Made by a program: the position numbers and the translations under genes. Below the pieces are notes generated by a model that saw only the letters and a program-made list of their open reading frames with translations, did no database searches and was not told the origin of the DNA. Below are positions 20,092 to 29,764 of a stretch of 64,000 nucleotides of DNA, in pieces. Position 1 is the stretch's first letter. Each line of letters starts with the position of its first letter. Origin of the DNA: Peronospora farinosa (Eukaryota > Oomycota > Peronosporomycetes > Peronosporales > Peronosporaceae); assembly GCA_947646735.1 (NCBI GenBank), contig CANTFK010000766.1:124001-188000 (forward strand). The letters run 5' to 3'.

Positions 20092-21627
20092 ATGCCGCAG
20101 ACGTCGACAGATGGGCAGATTTCTCCACTAGAGACCTCCTACGACAACACGACCCACCAATCTCCATCGGTTCCACACGCCAACGAAGACACAAGTTGGT
20201 GGCTTACCTTCTGGCGCTACAATGTGGTACAGCGGATATTATCCGCCGCTATATTAGCACCACTAGTCACTGTGTTCCTATGGCTATCACCGGCAATTGC
20301 AACGTCTACTGTCTGTAGCTTTATGACCAGCACGTGTTCGTACGAATACGCGTGTCTTTCGAATCGCATTCGGCTGCGAATATTGACCAGACTGGAATTT
20401 ATGGAGAACTCGAGTCTCAATTCAACTAGACCTGAAGTTGATGCTAGTAACGTATCACACCAAGAAGCACGAAACAACCGTGAGAGAAGCAACAGCTTTG
20501 TCGGTAGCCGATCCGTCGACTCTGATGTGGCTGCCAGCATGCTCGACAGCACAGCAGACGGCCACTTGCATCAGAGACTGTCGAACAATGGGTATAGGTA
20601 TGCACCAAGGACGCCGACAACTCGAGCTTTTGAAGTGGAACAGGAAGCAAGGGAACTTGCTCGAGTGAATACTGAGTTGGCAAAACAAGTTCCAAGCTTA
20701 CGGCGGTATGCAGTTACAGATGTGGCCGCCTATGTCTTTGGAGGACGCAAGTGGCTCGCAACGCTGTGCGTTTCAACTCTATTGTGCATCGTCTCGTCGT
20801 GTATTTTTCTTGTCGTGATCGAAAGATTTCCAGTACTGGCATCCACAGACTTTTACGAGTCACGGGTGTTTTACACCGTCTCGACAGGTTATGTTGCCGC
20901 AATATGTGCATGTATCTCCCCGGACTGGCAGTACGCGGTCATTATCTTTCTCCAGAACGTTATCTTTACGATACTGACCATGCATTCCACGGCATGCCCC
21001 ATCAACCAACTTTCCTGTCACATGGCGATTAAACCTTCACAGATTTTTCTGACTGGTATTGTGGTATTCCTCGTGTTCCGACTTGCTACATGTCGAAGCA
21101 ATGCTGATGCACTTTTGACATATATGCTAGACACACTGGGTCTAGTCTACATCATTGGTACACTCTCAGTACTCGTTGCGTTCGTAGACGACGAACGCCG
21201 AACACTTTATCGAAAACTGCTCATTGCTCTGCTGTACGTCGTATGGGCTTCTGACACGGGTGCTTACATTACTGGCAAGCTGTTGACGCTCGTCAACTAT
21301 CCTTATTACAATCCGCTTGCAGCGCATTTATCCAAGAACAAAGATTATGAAGGAACCGTTGGTGCAATTGGATTTGGAATTGTTGCCATGATCGTAACAT
21401 CGGACGTGCTAGATCTCCCTGGTTCGGTTAGCACAAACGTAGCTTTTGCTGTGGTCGCCATCATTATTGGACGTCTTGGAGACCTCTTCGAGAGTTTATT
21501 GAAACGTGCCGCAGGGGTAAAAGATTCTGGCACGCTTATTCCTGGTCACGGTGGAGTACTAGATCGCATTGATGCTTTGATGTTTGCAACGCTCGTGTTC
21601 TCACGCTACTATGCAATAGTTTACTGA
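20092..21627 (+). CDS. CDP-diacylglycerol synthase (phosphatidate cytidylyltransferase), 511 aa
   Basis: Converts phosphatidic acid and CTP to CDP-diacylglycerol, the branch point to phosphatidylinositol and phosphatidylglycerol/cardiolipin. It is an integral membrane enzyme of the CTP_transf_1 family. A polar N-terminal region of about 210 residues includes one early hydrophobic segment (ILAPLVTVFLWLS) and is followed by several membrane helices (for example VSTLLCIVSSCIFLVVI and IIGTLSVLVAFV). The conserved SDTGAYITGKLLT segment is present. The family signature S-x-x-K-R-x4-K-D-S-G-x3-P-G-H-G-G-x-x-D-R-x-D is complete at about residues 468-494. The protein ends shortly after, as usual. It is intronless. 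Two relatives lie close by: a pseudogene upstream and a signature-less paralogue at 27106-29067. Confidence 0.93.
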   Translation: MPQTSTDGQISPLETSYDNTTHQSPSVPHANEDTSWWLTFWRYNVVQRILSAAILAPLVTVFLWLSPAIATSTVCSFMTSTCSYEYACLSNRIRLRILTRLEFMENSSLNSTRPEVDASNVSHQEARNNRERSNSFVGSRSVDSDVAASMLDSTADGHLHQRLSNNGYRYAPRTPTTRAFEVEQEARELARVNTELAKQVPSLRRYAVTDVAAYVFGGRKWLATLCVSTLLCIVSSCIFLVVIERFPVLASTDFYESRVFYTVSTGYVAAICACISPDWQYAVIIFLQNVIFTILTMHSTACPINQLSCHMAIKPSQIFLTGIVVFLVFRLATCRSNADALLTYMLDTLGLVYIIGTLSVLVAFVDDERRTLYRKLLIALLYVVWASDTGAYITGKLLTLVNYPYYNPLAAHLSKNKDYEGTVGAIGFGIVAMIVTSDVLDLPGSVSTNVAFAVVAIIIGRLGDLFESLLKRAAGVKDSGTLIPGHGGVLDRIDALMFATLVFSRYYAIVY

Positions 21628-22303
21628 GACGACTTGATAGGAAGATGTGGCTCGTCTCATTTTCGTAAAGAATGCATTTTGTTTTGGGCCTATAAAGGTA
21701 TCAACTGACCATATTGTGCCACACCATCTTCACCTCACTAGCAAATTGTCCCCTTTTTCTAATATTTGGGGTCCACTGCACGTGCCCAATTCTGTGATAA
21801 TCGACAGATAAAATGTATCAGAAAATGAGTCAACTGTGTACCCTATTTCAAACTCACCTTATAATCCGGGTCGTACTTAAAATCGCCTTCGTTTAGAAAC
21901 AATAAGTCCGTCATGAGCAGCATTGTCAGGAAAATTACCAATGTCGTCTACAAAAATAATCGTAAATTATCCGGATTTTCGGGATGAAAAACCCTCCTAC
22001 TTTATAGCACAAACCCAAAGCATCCACGCGGCGTCAGAGGCCGCAAATGCCACGAAAATAAAGAAGACAATAATGAGAAGCTGTAGCCTCTGTCGTAGAG
22101 CTGAGAACCACATGATGCCGTTGCTACAGGTCCTTAGGACGTTGCAAGATATATGGACTATGCGTATAGTACAAACATTAAATTAGCATTGATTGGGTAA
22201 AAGTTGTCTTCTATAATAATATTAACCAATCATATTTTCTGAGCGTTTTAAGTGGTAGATAATGTGACATTGTTCCCTATAATACAGATTTCATCAAGCG
22301 AAA
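21628..22303. other. Intergenic, no gene seen
   Basis: AT-rich spacer of about 675 bp. A short plus-strand open stretch at 21923-22186 has no recognisable features. The last 100 bp should contain the promoter of the coiled-coil gene. Confidence 0.4.
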
Positions 22304-22996
22304 ATGCCGCAGGTGCCGCCGTCGCCGGCGCCGTCTCTTACAGCCACACCACGCCAATCTATGCGCATGAAGCGTATGCAGTTGATTCTTCAAAAGGCAC
22401 TTGAAGTATCTGTGCACGCGGCATCTCTTGTGGATCTACGTGCGTGTCTGGAGAACGAATGTCGTGGGGACGAAGAGCTCCTCGCCGCCTTCTTCCCACC
22501 TCCAACGCCAGAGAGCTCAGAACAGGACAATACAGAGGAAGTGGCAGCGCAGGCAGTGATGAGCTTGAGACAGAAGGTCGAGACGCTGTTTCAGTGGCTT
22601 TGTGAGACACACGACGTGGATGCGGAGCTGTTGGAGCTGGAAGATGTTATCCGACAGGCGGAAGAGCGACGACTGCGTCAAGTGGAGACAAAACAGATAG
22701 AAGAAGAGGAGAAGAATGAGCTGGAGACGAATCAGGAGAAAGAGCCGAAACAGGACAAGATAACACCTGAAGCTTTAATTCGAGCGGAACGGCTGCGTGC
22801 CAAGCAAGAAGAGAAAAAGGAACTAGAGAGACTAGTAGAGACTTTGGAGACAAAGAACAAGGAGCTGCAACGGATTGTGGAAGAGAAACGACGACAGGCA
22901 ACTGCAGATGCCCAGCAGATGCAACGTGCTGCAATTCAACTCGAGCAGGTGAGCCATCTTGCTAAAGTTTACGCCACAAATCCACCTGAGGTGTGA
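22304..22996 (+). CDS. Coiled-coil protein, 230 aa, unknown function
   Basis: I do not firmly recognise this protein. After a proline-rich start (residues 1-20) comes a helical segment with ALEVSVHAASLVDLRACLENE (about 32-53) and a short PPPTPESSE linker. A helix follows (VMSLRQKVETLFQWLCETHDVDAELLELEDVI), then a long charged coiled coil with E/K/R/Q-rich heptads to near the end (about 115-225). The pattern of a short helical bundle followed by a coiled coil is reminiscent of kinetochore MIND-complex subunits such as Nnf1/PMF1, but this is a weak guess. No introns are needed. A structure prediction would settle the family. Confidence 0.65.
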   Translation: MPQVPPSPAPSLTATPRQSMRMKRMQLILQKALEVSVHAASLVDLRACLENECRGDEELLAAFFPPPTPESSEQDNTEEVAAQAVMSLRQKVETLFQWLCETHDVDAELLELEDVIRQAEERRLRQVETKQIEEEEKNELETNQEKEPKQDKITPEALIRAERLRAKQEEKKELERLVETLETKNKELQRIVEEKRRQATADAQQMQRAAIQLEQVSHLAKVYATNPPEV

Positions 22997-23194
22997 GAGG
23001 ACGAGAGGAGATTGTAGCTGGAATTTCTACTTTGTTGTTTTGTTCTGCGTTAAGTTGTTAGTTTGTTTGAGTTTGTAAAGCTAGTGAGACTACTTGAAAT
23101 GCTCTGGTACGATGTTGCGTTGCTTTGCTAAAAGACAGCGAGCTCTGCGCAACTCTTATCTTGGTAGCTTGGTGGTTGCTAGTTTCGTCGGCTT

Positions 23195-23435
23195 TGAAGA
23201 AGTTAGCTCTGCAAGCAGGCAGGCAACGTGCCATTCGGTCCTGGCATGGAATTCTGGAAGCAGTTGTGTGCTTCCAAATAGCACTGTATCGCTGCGGACG
23301 GCATCGTACAAGACTTTGTCACTCCAGGTCATGACCGCAAGGACGTATTCTTTTACCAGACAGATGACGAGCACGATATTCCTCGAGCTTTTCTTATCGA
23401 TATAGAACCCCGTGTTGGGCCAGAGAGGCTGCGTA
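23195..23435 (+). pseudogene. Gamma-tubulin 5' fragment
   Basis: The plus strand encodes, with shifts and one stop, LALQAG then [17 protein letters not shown], and [29 protein letters not shown] (to about 23415). This matches the N-terminus of gamma-tubulin (LQAGQCGNQIG-EFWKQLC ... [28 protein letters not shown]). Only about the first 75 residues are present, so it is an orphan fragment of a duplicated gene. The functional gene must lie elsewhere. Confidence 0.85.
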
Positions 23436-23965
23436 AAGCCCATGAGGTCTTTCATGCGTAACACAGCAGCTGAGCTGCTACGTACCTCAGGGGGTCATAG
23501 AGAATTACTTCTTACGTTTTATAAAGTGTTGAACCTCGTTTCACAGTCTACCCTTCCAAATATCTTGAGGCTTCTTTCGTCAATTTTAAAAACCTTGCAT
23601 CACATATGAATCCTTACTGTCCTCCATGTCCACTTCCTGATACTACCTGCGTTGACTCCGCACGCTCAAGAGTTCTTATCTCCGTAAATTTGAGCTTGTA
23701 GAATGCTTCGAGGTACACCATAACCGCGCAATGGGTACTAATGATAACTCAACCAAGCTCATCCCAAAACATCCCGTCAGTTTGTAAACGATACGAACAA
23801 GAGCTTGTTGTTCACAATTCACATACATTGGTGCCCTCATGCGATGCTTCTCACTGTTCTACTTCACGCTCAAATGCTCTCCCCACAAGTGGTAGCTTCA
23901 ATTTTTCTCTGCAATAAACCTGAAATTGTCGTTCCACAACCAAATTACTGCAATTCTCCATCACG
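23436..23965. other. Intergenic, no gene seen
   Basis: About 530 bp between the tubulin fragment and the 3' end of ARV1. No supported feature. Confidence 0.4.
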
Positions 23966-24874
23966 CTAAACGAGCACGTGAAAGAGCACCGAATTGCCCA
24001 ATGCATAGAGTACGAGTTGTGCAATACCTCTAGCAAACAATCCAACTACTACAACTGCTATGACATGCGGCGATTTGACTCGTGCTGGGTCTCCTTCTCC
24101 CAACAGCAATTGCAGTGCCAGCACATTTGACACTACTACAAGAGCTCCGATAACGTGAATAAAGCTCCAATGGAACTCCCAAATCACCGTTAGCAGTGCA
24201 AATAGCTTACCAAAGCTTGCAATGCACATGGCACTGCCATATTTTGTCCACGGTGCGTCAATGCCATTTTTGACATTTTTCTTGTCTCTTTTTGACAGTA
24301 ATTTTTCTCTCCATCCACGACGAAATGGGTCAAGCCAAATAGTAGCAAATACACTCATAAGATAGACGACATTCTCCACTAGTGCAAGACACACTAAATG
24401 CAATGAGAACTGTCCAATTCTCAGTCCAGAAGTCGCAGCGTGAAGGGCATCGGGAGCTCTGTACATGGACTCGGAACGGAAGGTCACTCCGGCATCCCGG
24501 TCTACTAAATAGGCCTTGACATTCATATCCAGCATTACTACGATCACAAATAGCTTGAGCGTTGTCCTGGAAGAGACAGGGACTGGCAAATTATACAGAA
24601 CATGGCGATAGACTTGAGGCTTGAGTAGTAGAACTTCGAGAAAGAGCAGGATCGTCTCATACTCGACATATTTATCAGCAACTGCATTACATGCGTTGCA
24701 TATAGCAAGACGTAAGTTTCCTTTCCCATAGTCATGAACTAGCTCGGACACAGAAGCCCCACACTCTACACACACGAGATTAGTACGAGGTGGTATTTTT
24801 GACACCGAAGTTGTCATTTTTGACGAAAGCACAAGATGTTGCACAAAGGAAATGTTGTTTGAGTAATGATGCAT
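23966..24874 (-). CDS. ARV1: ARV1 family lipid/sterol homeostasis protein
   Basis: ARV1 is an ER membrane protein needed for intracellular sterol transport and GPI-anchor precursor handling. The N-terminal ARV homology domain is clear: a C-x2-C...C-x2-C zinc-like motif (CVECG ... CNACN), the segment YGKGNLRLAICNACNAVADKYVEYE, then LLFLEVLLLKPQVYRHVLYN. This is followed by four or so membrane segments (LKLFVIVVML, LVCLALVENVVYLMSVFA, FIHVIGALVVVSNVLALQLLL, VIAVVVVGLFARGIAQLVLYALG). The longest frame has 302 residues. A start at 24817 (MTTSVSKIPP) would shorten it by 19 and may be the real one. It diverges from the TMEM230-like gene with only 61 bp between the start codons. Confidence 0.92.
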   Translation of the reverse strand: MHHYSNNISFVQHLVLSSKMTTSVSKIPPRTNLVCVECGASVSELVHDYGKGNLRLAICNACNAVADKYVEYETILLFLEVLLLKPQVYRHVLYNLPVPVSSRTTLKLFVIVVMLDMNVKAYLVDRDAGVTFRSESMYRAPDALHAATSGLRIGQFSLHLVCLALVENVVYLMSVFATIWLDPFRRGWREKLLSKRDKKNVKNGIDAPWTKYGSAMCIASFGKLFALLTVIWEFHWSFIHVIGALVVVSNVLALQLLLGEGDPARVKSPHVIAVVVVGLFARGIAQLVLYALGNSVLFHVLV

Positions 24875-24935
24875 AATGTTGCCTTAAAAATGGGTCATTT
24901 GATGGAGCCATTTTTGCATAAGGTGGATAGAAAGT

Positions 24936-25482
24936 ATGGTGAAGGACGTGCGTCGTGTTGCAAAGACCAATGCTATGCGAGAAGTCAAGCCCATTGAAGA
25001 CTCCGAGTTGTCGTCATTACTTAAGGAGAACGCGCTTCGGTCGACTGCTTTGGTGTGTCAAAAAAAATCCTCTGCTAGTGTGTGTTACGATCAATACTGT
25101 AGACTAACAACTATATGGCTACATTTATGCACAATATTTGTCTACTGGATGGCTAGAACTTGGACTTCCGACGAAAAGGTTTTCCGATCCGTACGGGGTT
25201 AGCGGCCGCAAGTCTCTTTATACTGGGCTCCGCCTTAATCTACATAAGCATGCTCATTGGTCTCGACGAAGAGAACCGCGGTCTGTCCTTCTTGATCCTC
25301 GGCCTTATGGGTAAGAAGCAGTAAACGATAGCTGCATCGTATTGAATATCTTACTGACATGTGTGATTTGCATTGGTTAAACAGCCTTTATTCCGGGCAG
25401 CTATGCAAGCTACCAGCTCTACGGTGCATGGAAAGGTTGGAAAGGTTATCACTATGACCAAATTCCATCCTACGACGACTAA
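24936..25482 (+). CDS. TMEM230/DUF872-like small membrane protein, 3 exons
   Basis: I assembled three exons with consistent phases: 24936-25052, 25157-25310 and 25385-25482, giving 122 residues. Introns are GTGTGT...GCTAG and GTAAGA...ACAG. The second exon gives LDFRRKGFPIRTGLAAASLF, then ILGSALIYIS (first membrane helix) and LDEENRGLSFLILGLM. The third gives AFIPGSYASYQLYGAWKGW, then GYHYDQIPSYDD at the C-terminus. Two membrane helices and the closing G-Y-x-YD-IPxxDD motif are hallmarks of TMEM230/DUF872 proteins, which act in endosomal and secretory vesicle trafficking. The role in oomycetes is inferred by family only. Confidence 0.85.
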
Positions 25483-25649
25483 CCGAACTAAGAACCCATT
25501 TTTTCGACTCTTTTTGTCTACGATATGGCTACACTCTATCACCTTTTGGTTATCTGTACCTTTTTTTACGCTATAGCAACCATCAGGTCTGTCTTCCTAT
25601 TCGATAAATCGACTGTTCGACCGACCTTCACTCTTTTCTTTCGATCATC

Positions 25650-26849
25650 ATGGGGTTCATAGGTTGGCCATTAGGTCTCTTATTATCAGCCATTTCTAGT
25701 ATCTTTGGGATTACGGGAAAGCTACTGCTTAAATTGGCACATAATGAACGAGACAAAGAAGAAAAAATAGCAGCAGCAGCAGTAGCAGAGAGAGAAGAAC
25801 CAGTCGTCTTTACTGTCAAGACCACTCGAGGCTGCACGTATTTCTATTGTGGTCTCTTTTCAATGCTCGTTGTGAACCCATCTCTTGGAGCTTTAGCCTA
25901 TTGTTTTGCAACACAATCACTCTTGGCTCCTATGGCAGGTCTTACGATTGGGTGGAATACGCTCTTTGGTCCCATGTTGCTACCCCATGAACGTCTTACA
26001 ACTAATGATTTTGTCGGAGCTGTGCTGATTTTTACGGGCTGCGTGCTTGTTGGTGTCTCGGGTACACATAAAAGTCCACCACTGCCGGTGGAAGTACTAA
26101 GAGCACAATTTCAGTCCTTGTCGTTCATTGTATATTGTGTTGGACTATTGGTGTTGTTGAGTTTCTTGATCCATCATGCAAAACATGCTCTACACTTTAC
26201 AACAACGAGTCGTCGAGCTGGTGTCAAGAGTTCGCCTGTTTCGAGTCCTGATGAACTTCCCATGATCTCGCGTGTATCATTGAGTATCTTTGCAGGAGTC
26301 ATGAGTGGACAACTTTTCTTCCTTGCTGCAGTCATGAGGATTGCTCATGATAATGGAGCAAGTCACATTTGGTCGTATTCATTGACCTATATCTGCATCG
26401 TCGGAGCGGTCAGTACCGCTTTGTTTGGCTTGTATCTTTTGAATGAGGCACTTGCAGTTGAAGACGCGGTCGTGGTCATTTACCTCTACGAAGCGAGTTA
26501 TATAATGGCCGGTGCGATCTCAGGGCTTTGTCTCTTCCGGGACATGGCACATCTACCGACTTGGCATTATGTGCTGTATTCGTTGAGTCTCGTGTTGATC
26601 CTGTTGGGAATCTACACGGTCGCCAAACGTTCATTGCCAAAGGTACCACAAGACGAGGAGTATTTGTTGTTGCCGCTGTTGGCTCCTCTTTCCGCAGAAG
26701 ACGCGTCCGTCGAAGGGATATTTCAACAGGCTTCGTACTACGCTCGTCGCGCGTCGTATTCAGGACCGGCGATGCTGTATGCAAAAATCCAAAGCAACTA
26801 CGACGATTCAGAAACACCAGAACGTCGCAAGTCGATGCCGATCAAGTAA
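25650..26849 (+). CDS. NIPA-like magnesium/DMT-family transporter, 399 aa
   Basis: Multi-pass membrane protein with about nine hydrophobic helices. The layout fits the NIPA group of drug/metabolite-type transporters: an N-terminal helix with SAISSIFGITGKLLLKLAH, LVVNPSLGALAYCFATQSLLAPMAGLTI (the NIPA-like ...NxFALAYAPASLVAPLGAL region), LLPHERLTTNDFVGAVLIFTGCVLVGV, a later AGVMSGQLFFLAAVM helix and YIMAGAISGLCLF. NIPA proteins carry magnesium, but substrate specificity cannot be read here. An alanine-rich loop with repeated GCA codons lies at about residues 40-46. The C-terminal 60 residues are cytosolic and hydrophilic. Single exon. The intergenic gap to the previous gene is only 167 bp. Confidence 0.75.
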   Translation: MGFIGWPLGLLLSAISSIFGITGKLLLKLAHNERDKEEKIAAAAVAEREEPVVFTVKTTRGCTYFYCGLFSMLVVNPSLGALAYCFATQSLLAPMAGLTIGWNTLFGPMLLPHERLTTNDFVGAVLIFTGCVLVGVSGTHKSPPLPVEVLRAQFQSLSFIVYCVGLLVLLSFLIHHAKHALHFTTTSRRAGVKSSPVSSPDELPMISRVSLSIFAGVMSGQLFFLAAVMRIAHDNGASHIWSYSLTYICIVGAVSTALFGLYLLNEALAVEDAVVVIYLYEASYIMAGAISGLCLFRDMAHLPTWHYVLYSLSLVLILLGIYTVAKRSLPKVPQDEEYLLLPLLAPLSAEDASVEGIFQQASYYARRASYSGPAMLYAKIQSNYDDSETPERRKSMPIK

Positions 26850-27105
26850 ACAATGCAGCTTTAGCGACGTGGCTTTCATGGGATACAGTCGAAACAAAGA
26901 CTGACGATAAAAGACCATGGCAAGTTTTCGTGAATTGTCAAGTTACAGGAACTAGTTGCTATCTGTAATCAAAACACAGCCAAAAAGCTCCACGAGATTC
27001 ATTCAACACACGAGCTCTTAGATCTGAAAGCGCTTCGTCTGCTTGTCATAGCATTCGATATCATCCTGGCTGCAACGTAATTGTTGCGACGACTAGCTCT
27101 CGCCT

Positions 27106-29067
27106 TTACCTACTCAAGTCGGTACTAAACGTGACACCAGTCCATGGTGCGGAGTCACCATTGCCGCTTTGGTTGTCCATCTCGCTAGTCTGTTGTACAA
27201 TGATGAACATATAATACTTGACGAACACGATTGACGTAAAAAGCAAGACATGTGCTCCATCCAAAGCTCCACCAAAGCCTGGCATGATACGGCCACTCCA
27301 ACGTACACCCGCTGCTTCCTTTAACAGCGAAATAACCAGCCATCCAATGCGTGCCATCAGCACAATGCCAGTTGAGAATAACACCTTGGGAAGCACACCA
27401 CCGGGCACATTCAATACAGCTCCACCAAAAATAAGTACGATGCTACTAGCCGCAATTGCACATACAGACGCTTCCACGTCCAATGCTATGACGATATGTG
27501 GAGGCAGCAATCGCATGTGAGAAAGCTGAAAATGGGACATTATAACGGTGCAGCCATAGCCAGCAAACTGCGCTACCCACATGGCAATCAGCATTCCAAT
27601 CCAAATTGTAGCCCACGTCGACTTACGGTCGCTTGCATTCACCATCGTAATCAACAGTCCTAGTGTTCCAGCAATGTAAGCGTATCCCAACAAGTCAAGT
27701 ATCACTCCAACTACGAGGTTGGCAGGTCCGCGAGCGGAGAGTGAGTGAACCATGATCAATGCCATGGCACCCAATGCAAAGCACTGCAGCGATGTAATTG
27801 GAGCTGCGCTGCAGTTCACGGAAGCTGTCAGCGGACAATTTAACGCATTCAACAACATCACTTCGAAAGCAGTCTTCTGCACTACCAACGAAATCGCGCG
27901 AGGCCAAGTGGGGCAGCTTACGGCACACAACGATGCCACAAAGTTGACCAACCAGAAGTAATAGGGAGCTGAGGAGATATCGCTAGGTGTACTGGCAACG
28001 GGGAATGGGATCAACGGAAAAACCTTTGTAGCTGCAATCGACCAGCATACAGTAGACATGGCAGCAACTACTATGCGCGTCAACCACAGATTTCCGTGAA
28101 ACAGATAGTTCGCCATACCAAGCACACCACTTGGAGTTTCTAACTCCAGCAAGTACATACCCGACGGTACTTTAGGACGTATCGCCGCCTCAGCTTCAAC
28201 TATTGGATGGCCGAGTGCAGTTAATCCCCTAGAGACCGATGTCGAAGACTGTGTCAAGGCTGACGCGTTATTGAAATGTGTTCCACCTTGATACCCGTAC
28301 ACTAGAGATGCGTCACTGCAAGTGCTGGCCACGATATCATCTTCTGGTCCTTCATTTCCTTCATACCACTGATAAGTGGCCAGCAACTGCGAGTGGATGC
28401 GGAAGGACAGCCACTCATGCTCATAGCAGCAGACACACAATAATATCGTCGTCAGCACCGATGCTGCAAGAACCGGCCAGAAAATCAAGCCACAAACAAC
28501 GAGAGGCACCAGAACTACGCCAGTGCACAACCGTAAGAAAGCATTCGGGTATGAATGACCACAGCACATCCAAGCATTCACCTTTCGAGATCCATCACGA
28601 CTCTGGTTCTGAAGAGTGTGGGGAACGTCTTGGTGTCGGGATTTTCTCTCATCCTCCTTGTGTTGGTCTTCACACTCGCTCTCGTCAATCTCTTCTTGAA
28701 ACTCAAGCGTTTGATTACGAGTTGGCAAGATCAAGTTACACGAATCTCTTGATCTTGTCGATCTTGCAGACAGAGCTTCTCTAGCTGGAGCATCACGTGT
28801 AGTAGTATCCACCGCTTTCTTGTACCTTGAACTAGTAACGTCGATATCTCCGTGTTCATCGAGTGTCGGGATGCACGCCACTTCCTTTTCCAGAAAATCT
28901 CCATCAATGATGGGGTTTGTACCACGAAAATCTGCCATAGCAACCACAATGGGTCTGTTTTCCTCTGTCAATCGGGTCGTTGCATTCATGATCCTTGTCG
29001 ATTCCTCGATATCGAAACGTACTACCCGGTTAGTCGACCTAGTGGAATCTCGAATCAAGGTCGTCAT
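27106..29067 (-). CDS. Degenerate CDP-diacylglycerol synthase paralogue, 653 aa, active-site signature lost
   Basis: A long uninterrupted frame of 653 residues. The N-terminal 165 residues are polar and acidic, with no recognised domain. From about residue 170 it follows the layout of the 20092-21627 enzyme: WMCCGHSYPNAFLRLCTG..., a helix and CCYEHEWLSFRI (cf. CSYEYACLSNRI), NYLFHGNLWLTRIVVAAMSTVC (cf. YVFGGRKWLATLCVSTLLC), multiple membrane helices, and a C-terminal block SLLKEAAGVRWSGRIMPGFG, GALDGAHVLLFTSIVFVKYY. In the family signature (about residues 580-606) K-R reads K-E, K-D reads R-W, H reads F, D-R reads D-G and the final D reads H. Almost every catalytic or metal-binding residue is gone, while the scaffold and length are kept. 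An active synthase is very unlikely. A regulatory or structural role, or recent relaxed decay, is possible. Confidence 0.85.
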   Translation of the reverse strand: MTTLIRDSTRSTNRVVRFDIEESTRIMNATTRLTEENRPIVVAMADFRGTNPIIDGDFLEKEVACIPTLDEHGDIDVTSSRYKKAVDTTTRDAPAREALSARSTRSRDSCNLILPTRNQTLEFQEEIDESECEDQHKEDERKSRHQDVPHTLQNQSRDGSRKVNAWMCCGHSYPNAFLRLCTGVVLVPLVVCGLIFWPVLAASVLTTILLCVCCYEHEWLSFRIHSQLLATYQWYEGNEGPEDDIVASTCSDASLVYGYQGGTHFNNASALTQSSTSVSRGLTALGHPIVEAEAAIRPKVPSGMYLLELETPSGVLGMANYLFHGNLWLTRIVVAAMSTVCWSIAATKVFPLIPFPVASTPSDISSAPYYFWLVNFVASLCAVSCPTWPRAISLVVQKTAFEVMLLNALNCPLTASVNCSAAPITSLQCFALGAMALIMVHSLSARGPANLVVGVILDLLGYAYIAGTLGLLITMVNASDRKSTWATIWIGMLIAMWVAQFAGYGCTVIMSHFQLSHMRLLPPHIVIALDVEASVCAIAASSIVLIFGGAVLNVPGGVLPKVLFSTGIVLMARIGWLVISLLKEAAGVRWSGRIMPGFGGALDGAHVLLFTSIVFVKYYMFIIVQQTSEMDNQSGNGDSAPWTGVTFSTDLSR

Positions 29068-29764
29068 CGTTCACGTCAATTCAAAAGACTCGAGTAACCA
29101 CGAAAGAACTTCTTTCACCTCAACGTCGGAAGAAACAAAGAGTCTGTCGATCACGGATGGACAGCTACTGTAATTTATTTTTCACGTGTGCAAGTCTGTC
29201 CACAAGGTTTGGTTTGCAAGCGGTACAAAAGTTGACGAAAGTCGCCGGTACCGAGACCAACAAGACACATAAAACACGTGGGTATGATTACTGCTGCCGT
29301 GTTGCAATGTCTGACTTTAGGGATGAGCTTTACCAGGTCATCTGGTTGCTATGAACACTGCCCGGTCAAACCATCACAGTTTATTGTTAGTAGTGGGACG
29401 TTCGTGACTAGAAACGCGTCTCTCGCTTTACAACAACAACATGTTTGATTGTCAGCCGGTTCTTTGCTCGTTTGTAATACAAACGTACGGACGTTGAGCT
29501 CTCTATCGGTGTCAATTGTGAGCGGTTGTCAGATTTGAAATGGTTTTGTCTCAATTGTGACCTCGCAGTGGTACAAGGACAGTAACACAATCGTCAAAAG
29601 ACCGCTCAGCGTTGCTAGAAAAGCAGGAAAGCGTCATCGAAAGTCATTCCACCGATCACATGATGTTATCCGTCATGATCCTAGAGTTATTAAATACGTT
29701 ATCATCTCGTATCCAGCAGCAACGTACAATCTACGCATTCCTTGAGCCTTCTTCCACAATCATT
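29068..29764. other. Intergenic, no gene seen
   Basis: About 700 bp containing the promoter of the degenerate synthase paralogue at its left end and the 3' region of the next minus-strand gene. No other feature supported. Confidence 0.4.

Noticed and set aside
21923..22186. Plus-strand 87-residue frame with an early methionine
   Set aside because: No domain, no splice support and atypical composition. It is probably chance in a spacer.
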